A model generated the notes under the pieces. It worked only from the letters and a program-made list of their open reading frames with translations, was not told the DNA's origin and did not search any database. A stretch of DNA of 64,000 bases from an uncultured Verrucomicrobiota bacterium (GTDB lineage Bacteria; Verrucomicrobiota; Kiritimatiellia; CAIVKH01), in contig CALKUH010000012.1 of the NCBI GenBank assembly GCA_937996795.1, positions 62,001-126,000 on the forward strand, read 5' to 3'. Made by a program: the position numbers and the translations under genes. This document shows, piece by piece, positions 26,218 to 35,527 of the stretch. Within the stretch, counting starts at the first letter, position 1. Each line of letters starts with the position of its first letter.

Positions 26218-28134
26218 CTATGAATGGGGAGGGGCGGCGAGGCGGCTGCGCAGGAACTGGATGTTGAGTTCGATCTGCTCGCTGCCGCCCATCGCGCGGG
26301 CCTTCTCGAAGACGTCCAGCGCCTCCGCATCGCGGCCCATGCCGCGGAGTTGCAGGCCGAGCTCGACCCAGTAGTCCCGGTGATGCGGCGTGAGTTCCAC
26401 CAGTTGCCGGAAGGTCTCGAGGGCCCGCTCGGATTCGCCGCGCAGGTTGTGGAGGCGGCCGATGCCGAAGACCACCGCCGTGTCGCGCGGGTTGAGTTCC
26501 CGCGCCCGCTGCAACGCCGTCATGGCCTCCTCAATCTGGGCGCGCTTGGTTTCGCGGTCCAGATTCCAGAAGGCTTGCAGGCTGAGCGCCTCGCCCAATC
26601 CGCGATGGGCGGCGTGATGGCCGGGGTGGATGCGGATCGCGCGGCGATACTGGTCGGCGGCCTCGTCGAGGCGCATCTCCTCGCGCAGGAAATCACCGCG
26701 GAGCGCATAGGCGTAGGTCGCCACGGCGCGGCCGGTGAAGAGCGCGAGCAGGAGCGGCACGAGGACCAGCAGCGCCCCGCGACCGGGCACACGTTCAATC
26801 CAGCGCGGCGGCTCCAGGTGCCCGCCCGCATACAGCGACGCGGCGGTGATGCCGCCCAGCGCCGCGAGCATCTGCACGTTGCCGTACAGGTGGAAGTTGT
26901 AGTCGAAACAGGCGTGCACGGCGCAGGTGGCGCACGCGCCGAGGAAACCGGCGATCAGCAGGGCGCCGCGCTCGCTCTCCCCGCCGCGCAGGATGGCGAT
27001 CATGCGCACGACCGCATACCCCAGCGCGCCGAGCAGCAGGCCGGCGCCGAGCAGGCCGAATTCCGCGACGAGGTGCAGGTAATCGTTGTGCGCGAACTGC
27101 GGGTTGATGTAGATCGCGAGGTGATGCCAGTAGTGGGGATAGACCCACAGGTAGCTGGCGGGGCCGAAGCCGAGCAGCGGACGGTCCGCAATCATCGCCA
27201 GCGTGTCGCGCCAGAGGTTGAGGCGCACGTTGCCCTGGAGCGCATCCGCGACGCGCTCCTGCATCATCGGCGAAAAGGCCCAGACCGCCGCGCCCAGGCC
27301 GGCCAGCAGCAGCGGGGTCACCAGCAGCAGCACTACGGCGCGACCGGCGCTGCGCCGCAGCCCGAGCAGCGCAATCGTCGTCGTCACCCCGGCGATGACA
27401 CCCAGCCACGCGCTGCGCGAGCCCGACAGGTACAGCGGGGGCAGCATCACCAGCACCGCATAGCCGGACAACAGCCGCAGCGGGAACCCCGCCGCGGGCA
27501 GCAGCGCGAGCGCGACCGCCATCGGGATCAGGAGGGCGAGCAGGTTTGCGAAATGATTGGGGCAGAAATACGCGCCGCTCGCGCGCATGCCATACTGGTC
27601 CGGACGCTCCAGATTCAACACCATGCGCGACTCATGCGCGTGCAGGATGATGGCGTACCACGCCATAAACGTCGCGGTGAGCAGGAGCAACGCGAACAGC
27701 CAGCGCCAGCGGCCCTGTTCCCCGGAGAGCCCGACCCATACGAGGAATGCCGCCACATAGCTCGCGTATTGCGCCATCTCCACCGCCGCATCGTACGGAA
27801 CGGCGGCGCGCGGAATCATCAGCGCCCCATAGGCGAGGAAGGCGACCAACCCCGTCATCGCGGGCGGCCAGCGAACGGTCTCGGCCCGCGCAAAGAGAAG
27901 CGGCCGCAGCAGATAGAGCGCGGCGCCGATAAATACGAGGAAGGACAGCGGGCCGACGGACCACAACCGCACGCCGCCAAACAACCAGGGACCGAGGATC
28001 GCGCTCACGCCGACGAGGGCAAGCGCGGCCCATTCGTACACGCTGCGGGAACGCGGCAGGGGGGAACGGCGGCGCGGACGCGAAGCCGTGTCCGGCGCGG
28101 GATCAGAAGATGCTGCGGGGAACCCGGATGACAT
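26218..28134 (-). CDS. O-antigen ligase/polymerase-like membrane protein with TPR tail
   Basis: 638 residues with 11-12 predicted membrane helices and the Wzy_C/WaaL signature loop: LNLWRDTLAMIADRPLLGFG and INPQFAHNDYLHLVAEFG. It is the family that polymerises O-units or ligates them to lipid A-core in the periplasm. After the membrane part, residues about 500-630 form tetratricopeptide repeats (AADQYRRAIRIHPGHHAAH, ALETFRQLVELTPHHRDYW), as in several PVC-phylum homologues. Its start overlaps the end of the wza-like gene by 32 bases, consistent with co-translation. Whether it is polymerase or ligase cannot be decided. Confidence 0.8.
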   Translation of the reverse strand: MSSGFPAASSDPAPDTASRPRRRSPLPRSRSVYEWAALALVGVSAILGPWLFGGVRLWSVGPLSFLVFIGAALYLLRPLLFARAETVRWPPAMTGLVAFLAYGALMIPRAAVPYDAAVEMAQYASYVAAFLVWVGLSGEQGRWRWLFALLLLTATFMAWYAIILHAHESRMVLNLERPDQYGMRASGAYFCPNHFANLLALLIPMAVALALLPAAGFPLRLLSGYAVLVMLPPLYLSGSRSAWLGVIAGVTTTIALLGLRRSAGRAVVLLLVTPLLLAGLGAAVWAFSPMMQERVADALQGNVRLNLWRDTLAMIADRPLLGFGPASYLWVYPHYWHHLAIYINPQFAHNDYLHLVAEFGLLGAGLLLGALGYAVVRMIAILRGGESERGALLIAGFLGACATCAVHACFDYNFHLYGNVQMLAALGGITAASLYAGGHLEPPRWIERVPGRGALLVLVPLLLALFTGRAVATYAYALRGDFLREEMRLDEAADQYRRAIRIHPGHHAAHRGLGEALSLQAFWNLDRETKRAQIEEAMTALQRARELNPRDTAVVFGIGRLHNLRGESERALETFRQLVELTPHHRDYWVELGLQLRGMGRDAEALDVFEKARAMGGSEQIELNIQFLRSRLAAPPHS

Positions 28135-28789
28135 CGCCGGACTCTATCATGACGTCGAGCTTGGGGTCGCGTTCAATGTCGCGCATGTTGATCGTCCGCG
28201 CGATCCCCGCGCGGGTCAGCGTCACCCGGCGCGGATCGGCATAATCGTTGTAGCCGCCCGCCGCCGCGATGGCCTGCAGGATGGTCATGCCGGTGACCAG
28301 CGGATAGCGCTGGGGCGCGCGGACCTCGCCCTGCACGAAAAAGCTCTGCGACGGCATCACCACGCTCACGGTGACGGACCGGTAGATTTCGCGCTCGATG
28401 TACACCTGCTGGATGTGGCGCTCGAGCTCGGAAACCGTCTTGCCTGACGCCATCACGTCGTCGATGTAGGGAAGCGTGACGTAGCCTTTTTCATCGACGA
28501 TGTCCTGGACCTCGTCGTCGCGCGGCAGGATGCCCCGCAGGTAGATCAGGACCGGGTCGCCGGGCCGCAGCCGGTAGGGCGCATGGGAATCGACGGTGCC
28601 CACCGCGCGGAGATCGCCCGGACGCACGGCAGGCGGCGGAACGCTGGTCGGCGAGGCGGCGAGTTGCGGGCGCGGTTTGTTGTCCACCACCAGCCCGCTG
28701 CCGCCCCTGGGCTTGGCGCACCCGGACGCCAGCAACGCCGCGGCGGCGAGGCAGACACCCGTCTTTGCGATCCGTTTCAGTCCGCGCAT
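28103..28789 (-). CDS. Polysaccharide export lipoprotein, Wza-like
   Basis: 228-residue outer-membrane lipoprotein (lipobox LLASGC) that would form the export channel for surface polysaccharide. YRLRPGDPVLIYLRG and KGYVTLPYIDDV are typical of the poly-export domain, followed by one SLBB-like region (FFVQGEVRAPQRYPL, TILQAIAAAGGYNDYADP). It is shorter than E. coli Wza and lacks the C-terminal amphipathic helix region, like many PVC homologues. The start at 28789 avoids overlap with the Wzc gene; ATG 28804 is possible. It sits between Wzc and the O-antigen ligase, as expected in a Wzx/Wzy-type cluster. Confidence 0.85.
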   Translation of the reverse strand: MRGLKRIAKTGVCLAAAALLASGCAKPRGGSGLVVDNKPRPQLAASPTSVPPPAVRPGDLRAVGTVDSHAPYRLRPGDPVLIYLRGILPRDDEVQDIVDEKGYVTLPYIDDVMASGKTVSELERHIQQVYIEREIYRSVTVSVVMPSQSFFVQGEVRAPQRYPLVTGMTILQAIAAAGGYNDYADPRRVTLTRAGIARTINMRDIERDPKLDVMIESGDVIRVPRSIF

Positions 28790-28793
28790 GATT

Positions 28794-30923
28794 CTACAAA
28801 GCATCCTTCCCCTGGCCCGTATGAGCGGCCACTTCGGTGGCCGGCTTCGAGTCGGGTGACTGATCGTAATGCGAATAGTAGGAATGATAATAGTAGTAAT
28901 TATCATCGCGCAGGATGTTGATGTTGTTCAACACCACGCCCAGCACCTTCGCGCCGACATTGTCGAGCATCCGGCGCGCGCGGGTGGAGATGTCGCGCGG
29001 ATACTTGCGGTATTGAACGACCAGCAGCACGCCATCCACCTCGCTTGCCAGGATCGAGGCGTCGCTGACGCCGACGATGGGGGGCGAGTCGAAGAAGACC
29101 ACGTCGTAGCGGGCCTTCAGGTTCTTGACCAGTTCGCGCATGCGCTGCGAGTCGAGCAGGCCCAGCGCCGCGCGGGGCAGTTTGCCGCTCGGCAGGAAAT
29201 GCAGGTTCGGCACGGAGGTCGCCTTGATCGCCTCCTCCACCGCGGTCTCGCGCAGCAACACATTGGTGAGGCCGTAGCGGTTTGAAATGCCGAGGAACGT
29301 GTGCTGCACCGGGCGTCGCAGGTCGGAATCCACGACCAGCACCTTGTCGCCGAGCTGGGCGCAGACATAGGCCAGATTGAACAACGTGGTGGATTTTCCC
29401 TCGCCCGCGCCGCCGCTGACGACGGCAAACGCGCCGCCCGGCCCGCCGGTCTTGCGGGCGAACTGCATGTTGGTGCGCAACACGCGATAGGCTTCCGCAT
29501 GCGGACTGTCAGGCCCCTCCTCCATCAGGGAACGCACCTTCTGCGGGATGACGCCGAGCACGGGCAGGCCCAGGTGGCGCTCCACGTCGTCCACCGTCTT
29601 CACGGACGTGTCGAGGTATTCGATAAAGAACGCGAGGCCGATGCCGGCCACGAGGCCGATGATGCCGCTGAGCAGGATGTTGAACATGTACCGCGGGCTG
29701 ACGAAGCGCTCTTCGCTCGGCGGTTCGGCCGGCTCGATGACTTCCACCGGGGTGCGCGGGACTTCCATTTCGATGCCCTGCTGCGCGACGCGCGCGCGGA
29801 GGGCCGTGAGGATTTCGCGTTGGATTTCCACGTTTCGCTGCGCGCGCTCGAACGGGAGATATTGCTCGCCCTCCGACTGGATGTCGGCGTCCCGCACCGT
29901 GGCCAGCTCCGCCTCCAGCGCTTCATACTTCGCCTTCGCGACGGCAAAATCCGCGCGGATGCCCTTCTTGAGACCGTCCAGCGCGGCCGAGATCTTGACC
30001 TTCAATTCATCCAACCCCGCCTGCAACCGGCGGACTTCGGGGTGGTTCACGCCGAAATTCTCCAGCAGGAGCTTGAGTTGGATCTCGGAATCCACCAGCT
30101 GCTTCCGCATCGCCAGCAGGGACTGGTCGTTGACGATGTAGGCGGAGGAATCGATCAACTCCTGCCCGCTGAGCGCCTCCAGTTCGTCCAGCCGCGCCTT
30201 GCGCATCAGCATGTCCACGCGCGCGGCGATACGGTCGGCTTCCAGCGACTGGAGCCTCACCTTGTCCACCCGGAACCCGCGCTGCAGCATGCTCACGCCG
30301 CCCTCGCGGCGGATGCGCTCGAGCTCCTGCTCGGCGGCATCGACTTTCTCCTGCTGCTTGCGCAATTCGTTTTCGAGCGCGTCGACGCCGCGCTGCACTT
30401 CGCGCCGCTTCAGCGACAGGCGCTGTTCGCGATACACGTTCGCCACCTCGTTCGCGATGCGCGCCGCCTCGTTGCGGTCTTCGCTATACACCTGGATATC
30501 GATCAGGTTGGTGTCGCGAAACTGGCTGACGCGGATCGATTTCGCCAGGATCAGGTAGGCCAGTTCGCGGCGGAGCACGCCGCCCTCCTGCCCGTACTTT
30601 TCCGCCCATTTCTGCTGCAGGTCCAGGTTCTGGATCACCTGGTAGAGGATGGGGCGCGACTGGATGATTTCGTACTGCGTCTTGAGGAAGAACGGATTGT
30701 AGGAGGACAGGTACTGCCGCTCAAACACCGGCACATCCAGCGCATCCTCCTTCACGGAGATGCGCGCGTTGGCCATGTACACCTTCGGCATCGTGATGGT
30801 GTAGCCGATGCCGGTCAGCACGACGAGGAGCAGGACCGCGAGGATGATTTCCTTGCGGGACTTAATGACCCGCCAGTAGTCGAGGAAGTGGAGCTTGTTA
30901 TCGAGTTGTGGTTCGGCCGACAT
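28794..30923 (-). CDS. Polysaccharide co-polymerase/tyrosine autokinase, Wzc-like
   Basis: 709-residue inner-membrane protein controlling polysaccharide chain length and export. It has an N-terminal Wzz domain with first helix about 25-45 and a long periplasmic coiled-coil region (about 170-370, rich in Glu/Arg/Gln). The second helix is near 425-445 after a Pro-rich stretch, and the cytoplasmic BY-kinase domain carries Walker A SGGAGEGKSTT (about 500-510), Walker A' VVDSDLRRP and FFDSPPIVGVSDA. The C-terminal tail has a tyrosine cluster (NYYYYHSYYSHY), the usual autophosphorylation site. It lies upstream of the wza-like gene with 4 bases between them. Confidence 0.92.
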   Translation of the reverse strand: MSAEPQLDNKLHFLDYWRVIKSRKEIILAVLLLVVLTGIGYTITMPKVYMANARISVKEDALDVPVFERQYLSSYNPFFLKTQYEIIQSRPILYQVIQNLDLQQKWAEKYGQEGGVLRRELAYLILAKSIRVSQFRDTNLIDIQVYSEDRNEAARIANEVANVYREQRLSLKRREVQRGVDALENELRKQQEKVDAAEQELERIRREGGVSMLQRGFRVDKVRLQSLEADRIAARVDMLMRKARLDELEALSGQELIDSSAYIVNDQSLLAMRKQLVDSEIQLKLLLENFGVNHPEVRRLQAGLDELKVKISAALDGLKKGIRADFAVAKAKYEALEAELATVRDADIQSEGEQYLPFERAQRNVEIQREILTALRARVAQQGIEMEVPRTPVEVIEPAEPPSEERFVSPRYMFNILLSGIIGLVAGIGLAFFIEYLDTSVKTVDDVERHLGLPVLGVIPQKVRSLMEEGPDSPHAEAYRVLRTNMQFARKTGGPGGAFAVVSGGAGEGKSTTLFNLAYVCAQLGDKVLVVDSDLRRPVQHTFLGISNRYGLTNVLLRETAVEEAIKATSVPNLHFLPSGKLPRAALGLLDSQRMRELVKNLKARYDVVFFDSPPIVGVSDASILASEVDGVLLVVQYRKYPRDISTRARRMLDNVGAKVLGVVLNNINILRDDNYYYYHSYYSHYDQSPDSKPATEVAAHTGQGKDAL

Positions 30924-30950
30924 GCGTCACCCGGCGCCTTCGGGACGAAA

Positions 30951-30986
30951 GCAAAACCGGGCCCGTCCGACGTGGAGCGGACCCGG
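30951..30986 (-). terminator. Probable intrinsic terminator after the beta-barrel gene
   Basis: On the minus strand CCGGG-TCCG pairs with CGGA-CCCGG (with a small internal bulge), followed by a T-rich TTTTGCTTTC tail. It separates the beta-barrel gene from wzc. Confidence 0.6.
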
Positions 30987-31008
30987 ATGCTGTTCGTCCT
31001 GTTGGAAA

Positions 31009-32190
31009 TTACAGCTGCGTTCTCCAGCCCAACTCCACGCGGGTGCGATCGAAGTCGTTGCGGAGATCCGAGTTGAAATCAAGATACTGGATGGACGCTT
31101 CCAAGTAGTTCTTACGGTTCAGCATATAGCTCAACCGCGCGCTGCCCTGCATGACATCCTCATCCCCGTCCGTCGGGACCGTGTTCGGGTCGTCGATGGT
31201 CTGGTCGCCGTCGTATTGGCTGTTCTGGTAGCTGCCCGCAAGGAACAGCTGGATGCGTGCCGTCAGGTCGTGCGACAGGCTGATGTAGCTGAGCAGGCGG
31301 TCCTGGCTCGCGAACGGGAACACGTCGGCCTCAAACATCGAGTACCCAACGCCGCCCGTGATGCGCGTCTTGGGCGACGGCAGATAGGTGAGGCTGATGT
31401 CGCCGAACGGCGCATTTTCGTCATCAATCGCGTCGTCATCGAACGACTTGCTCTGGATGCCGCCGCGGACCGACCCGACCAGGTTGGGCGAGAAAATCTG
31501 CTCCAACCCGCCGCCGACAAAGATGCTCTCGGAACTGCGGTTTTCGGTGTCCGTATAGTCCGTCTGCTCCAGGCGCAGGTCGCCGGACAGGGCCGTCTCA
31601 CGCTGCAACTGATGGCGCAACGTCACGCCCGCCGCCGCGATGTCGTAGTCGTCGGTCTCCGCCACCGCGTCCTCGTCATAGCGCAGGATCGTGTAGCGCC
31701 CGCCGACCTCGACGCGGGTCGGATCGCTCAAGCGATAGCCCAGCACGCCGTCGATGAGGTTGTAGGTGTAGTCGTCTTTTTCACGGACCACGGTGCCACG
31801 GTCGATCAACTCGGGCAGTTCGGCGATGCGCAGCGTGTTCTTTGCGTTCAGGGACAGGCGCGGGGTGAAATTGTGCGCGAACACGAGATCCGCCTCATGG
31901 TGGAAGTCCGTGTCGTCCGGATCGCGGTCGCCCCAGAAAATGAAGGTGGGGCGGTACCGGGCGCCAAAGAACGTCTGCTCCATGTCCATGTTGAGGAGTA
32001 GCTCGAGTTCCTCAATGATCTTGAAGCTGTCGGTTTTGTCCTTCTCGACCTCATAGACGTTGTCGTCCCAGCCGACGCGGAAGCGGTTCTTGATCTGGAA
32101 ATTCTGCGCCGTCTCGGAGGCGGCAAAGCCGATCTGCGAGAGCATCGCGCCGGTCAGCACGCCAGCGGCCGCGGTGGTAAGCCATTTCAT
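31009..32190 (-). CDS. Outer-membrane beta-barrel protein
   Basis: 393 residues with a signal peptide (about 1-23, ending GFAA) followed by alternating polar/hydrophobic strands with frequent aromatic ends, typical of a 14- to 16-stranded barrel: RFRVGWDDNVY, LELLLNMDMEQTFF, RVEVGGRYTILRY, RITGGVGYSMF, RIQLFLAGSYQNS and C-terminal RVELGWRTQL. This resembles the putative porin/BBP2-type proteins encoded next to exopolysaccharide genes in PVC and proteobacterial clusters. It is placed just upstream of wzc and wza, so a role as an outer-membrane exit pore or accessory for polysaccharide is likely. Confidence 0.75.
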   Translation of the reverse strand: MKWLTTAAAGVLTGAMLSQIGFAASETAQNFQIKNRFRVGWDDNVYEVEKDKTDSFKIIEELELLLNMDMEQTFFGARYRPTFIFWGDRDPDDTDFHHEADLVFAHNFTPRLSLNAKNTLRIAELPELIDRGTVVREKDDYTYNLIDGVLGYRLSDPTRVEVGGRYTILRYDEDAVAETDDYDIAAAGVTLRHQLQRETALSGDLRLEQTDYTDTENRSSESIFVGGGLEQIFSPNLVGSVRGGIQSKSFDDDAIDDENAPFGDISLTYLPSPKTRITGGVGYSMFEADVFPFASQDRLLSYISLSHDLTARIQLFLAGSYQNSQYDGDQTIDDPNTVPTDGDEDVMQGSARLSYMLNRKNYLEASIQYLDFNSDLRNDFDRTRVELGWRTQL

Positions 32191-32233
32191 ACGCCTGTCT
32201 CCTGGTCTGAAACCTGTCGTTTTCTCAAATCGC

Positions 32234-32938
32234 TCAGTTCGGGGTCATCGGGGGCGGCTCCGGCGGACGGCTGGGCCGGTTGATGATGGGCGGGATCTGG
32301 GGAAGATCGCGCTCGGTCAGCACGCGGCCCGACACGCGGCCCAACGTCGAAAGGTCGGCGCCGATCTGCTGGTTGTCCGGCGGGTTGATGCGGGACAACT
32401 TGCCCAGCGGGTCCGTCGAGGTCACGATCGCCTCGGGTCCGACCGGCTGCGGCAGCGGCTCCAGATTCTCAACAGCTTCACCGATGGTGCCGAAATCAAT
32501 GCCGACGCTCTTCAGGTAGTTCACCCACGACTCGTCGTCGTCCGGGTTCTGCACTTCCGCCTGCTTGCCGAGCGCCAGCACGATGACGCGGGCGAGGTTG
32601 CCCATCGTCACGGTGCGTTCCTGGCTCCAGCCCTGCTTGGGCGAAATGCCGTTCTGCATCAACACCTGGAAGCACTCGAGGTCCGTGGGGGCGGCCGGCA
32701 GGAATCGCGAGAGGCCGAGCACGCGAACGAGCCACTGGGCAAACTCGCCCTCGGTAACCAGCTTGGCGCGTTCTTCTTCAACCGGCGGCGCCGCTTTCTT
32801 CCGGGTGGACTTCGCCTTTGGCTTTTCGGCCTTTTCGGCTTTTTTCTCGTCCGCGGCGGGCGCCTCTTCCGCACGAACCGGAAGTCCGAGGGAAATCCCG
32901 CACACCGCAACCATCAGCCACGTCAAAAATCGCTTCAT
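32234..32938 (-). CDS. Secreted Lys/Ala-rich protein, unknown
   Basis: 234 residues with a signal peptide (about 1-23, ending PVRA), then a low-complexity Lys/Ala/Pro/Glu stretch (EKKAEKAEKPKAKSTRKK) and a helical region (GEFAQWLVRVLGLSRF, ECFQVLMQNGISPKQGW, NLARVIVLALGKQ) reminiscent of the N-terminal part of S-layer-homology-like folds. The tail is Pro-rich (RPSRPPEPPPMTPN). The start at 32938 follows AGGAGAG. First gene of the minus-strand polysaccharide operon; no assigned function. Confidence 0.6.
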   Translation of the reverse strand: MKRFLTWLMVAVCGISLGLPVRAEEAPAADEKKAEKAEKPKAKSTRKKAAPPVEEERAKLVTEGEFAQWLVRVLGLSRFLPAAPTDLECFQVLMQNGISPKQGWSQERTVTMGNLARVIVLALGKQAEVQNPDDDESWVNYLKSVGIDFGTIGEAVENLEPLPQPVGPEAIVTSTDPLGKLSRINPPDNQQIGADLSTLGRVSGRVLTERDLPQIPPIINRPSRPPEPPPMTPN

Positions 32939-33144
32939 GGCCTGCTCTCCTTCACAATAAAAACCCATTCCGCACCACGCTTCGCGGCAGTTGGATAAAC
33001 TCTACCCAAGATGACTGTGAACGTACAGCCCGGCGGAGGGAGGGGTCAACGCTTAAATCCGCCTGAAATTTAGGGATTTGTGAGGGAAGTGCCCGATTCA
33101 ACGCAGGTTGCTATAACCGTGCAGTTCTGTTAGCGTGCCGCTCC

Positions 33145-34161
33145 ATGTCGAAAAAGACGTCGTACACCTTCCCGCTGAACCCGGAACAGCAAAAACGCTT
33201 AACCGAAGTGTTGCGTTCGGGCAATTACCGACCGCGCGAGACGCCCTATACGACCTTGTCCGTGGAGGGGCCGGATTGCAACATCGCGCTCTACACGAGC
33301 GGCAAGTGCGTCGTGCAGGGACAGGGTGCGGAGGACTGGGTCACGTATACGCTGGAGCCCGAGGTCCTACAGGAAGCCCGGCTCGGCTACGAAACGGTGC
33401 ATACCCCGGAGATGTTCCAGCCCCACCTCGGCGTGGACGAAAGCGGCAAGGGCGATTTCTTCGGACCGATGGTCATCGCCGCCGCCTATACCGATGAACG
33501 CATCGTGCCGGTTTTCCAGAAGCTCAATGTGCGCGACAGCAAGCAAATCACCAGCGACAGGAAGGCGGAGGAGCTGGCGGACGCCATCGCGGACGTGCTC
33601 GGCGACCGCTACGCGCTGGTAACCATCGGGCCGCGCGCCTACAACCGCCTGTATGCGAAGATGCGCAGCGTGAACCGCATCCTGGCCTGGGGCCATGCGC
33701 GCGCCATCGAGGACCTGCTCGCCAAGGTGCCACATACGCCGCGCGCCGTGTCGGACCAGTTCGGACCGACGGCGCAGATCGAACGCGCGCTGCTGAAGAA
33801 GGGCCGCGAAATCAAACTGGAGCAGCGCCCGCGCGCCGAGTCCGATCCCGCCGTCGCCGCGGCCTCCATCCTGGCGCGCGCCGCCTTCCTGCGCGCGCTG
33901 CGCGACATGCAGAAGAAATTCGGCGTCGTGATTCCCAAAGGCGCGTCGGCGCAGGTCCGTGAGACCGCGCAGGGCATCGTGAAGCAGCACGGCGCAACCG
34001 CGCTGCTCGACATCGCGAAATGCCACTTCAAAACGGCGGATGACGTGCTCGGGGCCGTCGGCCAGTCGCGCGCGGCGCTCGGGCCCGAAGGCGCGGCGAC
34101 TTCCCAGCCGAAGGCCGACTGGGCCGCGATCCGCAAGAAGCAGCGGGAGGCCGGCGCATGA
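33145..34161 (+). CDS. rnhC: Ribonuclease HIII
   Basis: Endonuclease that cuts the RNA strand of RNA/DNA hybrids. The 338 residues have the N-terminal DUF3378/TBP-like substrate-binding domain (about 1-85), then the RNase H fold. GVDESGKGDFFGPMV carries the first two catalytic residues in the DES-GKGD form diagnostic of HIII. DSKQITSDRK and ESDPAVAAASILARA supply later active-site and basic residues. The C-terminus is extended by a Lys/Ala-rich tail. Its stop overlaps the start of the FAH-family gene (ATGA). Confidence 0.92.
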   Translation: MSKKTSYTFPLNPEQQKRLTEVLRSGNYRPRETPYTTLSVEGPDCNIALYTSGKCVVQGQGAEDWVTYTLEPEVLQEARLGYETVHTPEMFQPHLGVDESGKGDFFGPMVIAAAYTDERIVPVFQKLNVRDSKQITSDRKAEELADAIADVLGDRYALVTIGPRAYNRLYAKMRSVNRILAWGHARAIEDLLAKVPHTPRAVSDQFGPTAQIERALLKKGREIKLEQRPRAESDPAVAAASILARAAFLRALRDMQKKFGVVIPKGASAQVRETAQGIVKQHGATALLDIAKCHFKTADDVLGAVGQSRAALGPEGAATSQPKADWAAIRKKQREAGA

Positions 34162-35015
34162 AACTGGTTCGCTTCGGCGATCCCGGGCAGGAGCGGCCGG
34201 GCGTATGGCTCGAGGACCGCGGCACGCCCGAGATCCTTGACGTGCGCGGCATGGCGTTCGACATCGCCGACTATGACGCCCATTTTTTTACACACTGGGG
34301 CCTCGACCGCGTGCGCGGCCTGCTGCGCGAGCACCAGCAAAAACGCATCCCCGCCGCCGGCGTTCGCCTCGGCCCTCCGGTGGCCCCGCCCGCAAATCTC
34401 ATCTGCGTCGGAAAGAACTACGCCGATCACGCGGCAGAGTTCGACGGCAAGCCGCCGACCGAGCCGATCCTCTTCGCGAAGGCCCCCACCACGCTCATCG
34501 GCCCGCACGACACCATCCGCCTCCCGGAGGGATTCACCGACGTGGACGCCGAGGCCGAACTCGCCGTCGTCATCGGCGCGCCCGCGCACCGGGTGGCGGA
34601 GGCGGACGCCCTTCGCCATGTCGCCGGCTATACCGCGCTCAACGACGTCACCGAGCGGCGCGCCCAGCGCGCGGCGGGGCAATGGTTCCGCGGCAAGAGC
34701 TTCGACACCTTTTGTCCGCTCGGCCCCTGGCTGGTCACCGCCGATGAACTTCCCGACCCGCAGACCTTGCGCGTCGCCTCGCGTCTCAACGGAACCCTCC
34801 TGCAGGACGGCCACACGCGCGACATGCTCTTCCCCGTCGCGCACCTCATCGCCTACATCTCCGCCACGCTGACCCTGCACCCCGGCGACGTCATCGCCAC
34901 CGGCACCCCCGCCGGCGTCGGCTTCGCCCGCACCCCGCCCGTGCTGCTGCGCGGGGGCGACATCATCGAGATCGACGTTGAGCGGGTGGGCGTCTTGCGG
35001 AACCGGGTGGGCTGA
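34158..35015 (+). CDS. Fumarylacetoacetate hydrolase family protein
   Basis: 285 residues of the FAH superfamily, metal-dependent hydrolases or decarboxylases acting on 2,4-diketo or acylpyruvate substrates. ICVGKNYADHAAEF marks the start of the catalytic domain. DVDAEAELAVVIG holds the metal-binding acidic residues, GKSFDTFCPLGPWLV the substrate-loop Lys, and HPGDVIATGTPAGVG the C-terminal signature. The N-terminal domain (about 1-75) is the short beta domain seen in ureidoglycolate/diketo-deoxyfuconate hydrolase-like members. Exact substrate unknown. Translationally coupled to rnhC, although no functional link is obvious. Confidence 0.85.
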   Translation: MKLVRFGDPGQERPGVWLEDRGTPEILDVRGMAFDIADYDAHFFTHWGLDRVRGLLREHQQKRIPAAGVRLGPPVAPPANLICVGKNYADHAAEFDGKPPTEPILFAKAPTTLIGPHDTIRLPEGFTDVDAEAELAVVIGAPAHRVAEADALRHVAGYTALNDVTERRAQRAAGQWFRGKSFDTFCPLGPWLVTADELPDPQTLRVASRLNGTLLQDGHTRDMLFPVAHLIAYISATLTLHPGDVIATGTPAGVGFARTPPVLLRGGDIIEIDVERVGVLRNRVG

Positions 35016-35025
35016 ATCTTTGTGG

Positions 35026-35044
35026 ACGCGACCGCTGGTCGCGT
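35026..35044 (+). terminator. Hairpin after rnhC-FAH operon
   Basis: An 8-bp perfect stem (ACGCGACC and GGTCGCGT) with a GCT loop, 10 bases after the FAH gene stop. There is no long T tail, so it could equally be a dispersed repeat. Confidence 0.4.
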
Positions 35045-35075
35045 TCCGACGCGGTCACTCCACGCTTAAATGCGA

Positions 35076-35101
35076 AAGGGATGACGTTGCCGTCATCCCT
35101 T
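35076..35101. terminator. Terminator hairpin between convergent genes
   Basis: An 11-bp perfect stem (AAGGGATGACG / CGTCATCCCTT) with a TTGC loop, located between the convergent FAH and HU genes. It can serve HU on the minus strand and possibly both directions. Confidence 0.7.
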
Positions 35102-35123
35102 GCGCACTTAACCAGCGATCGAC

Positions 35124-35405
35124 TTACTTCTTGCCGAGGATCGCATCCTTCGCGGCTTTCGCCACGCGGAACTTGACGACCTTCTTGGCCGGAATCTTGA
35201 TCGCTTCGCCCGTCGCCGGGTTGCGGCCCATGCGCGCCTTGCGCTGAACCAGCACCAGCTTGCCCAGGCCCGGGATCACGAAGCTGTTCTTCGCTTCCTT
35301 GTAGGCCAGCGTGGCCAGCGCTTCAAAAAACGCGCCCGCCTGCTTCTTCGTGATGCCAACCGATTCGGCCAACTTGGCCGCGGTCTGCGATTTGGTCAGT
35401 GCCAT
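35124..35405 (-). CDS. HU-family DNA-binding protein
   Basis: 93-residue nucleoid protein of the HU/IHF family. ALTKSQTAAKLAESVGITKK opens the helical dimerisation part. IPGLGKLVLVQRKARMGRNP is the beta-arm, with the conserved GRNPATGE and the intercalating proline. The C-terminus is Lys-rich (KDAILGKK). It binds and bends DNA without strict sequence specificity. The start has AGGAGG 9 bases upstream. Single-gene unit with its own terminator hairpin. Confidence 0.92.
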   Translation of the reverse strand: MALTKSQTAAKLAESVGITKKQAGAFFEALATLAYKEAKNSFVIPGLGKLVLVQRKARMGRNPATGEAIKIPAKKVVKFRVAKAAKDAILGKK

Positions 35406-35527
35406 GTGTACTCGCCTCCTGTTTCGTTAGATCGCGTTTTTGCGTCTAAACTCGCGCTCATATTGCGCGCGCGCCCCTGTAAAACAAGCGTTTTTTTTGA
35501 TTTTTGCGGGGAGCGGCGCGGAGAAAA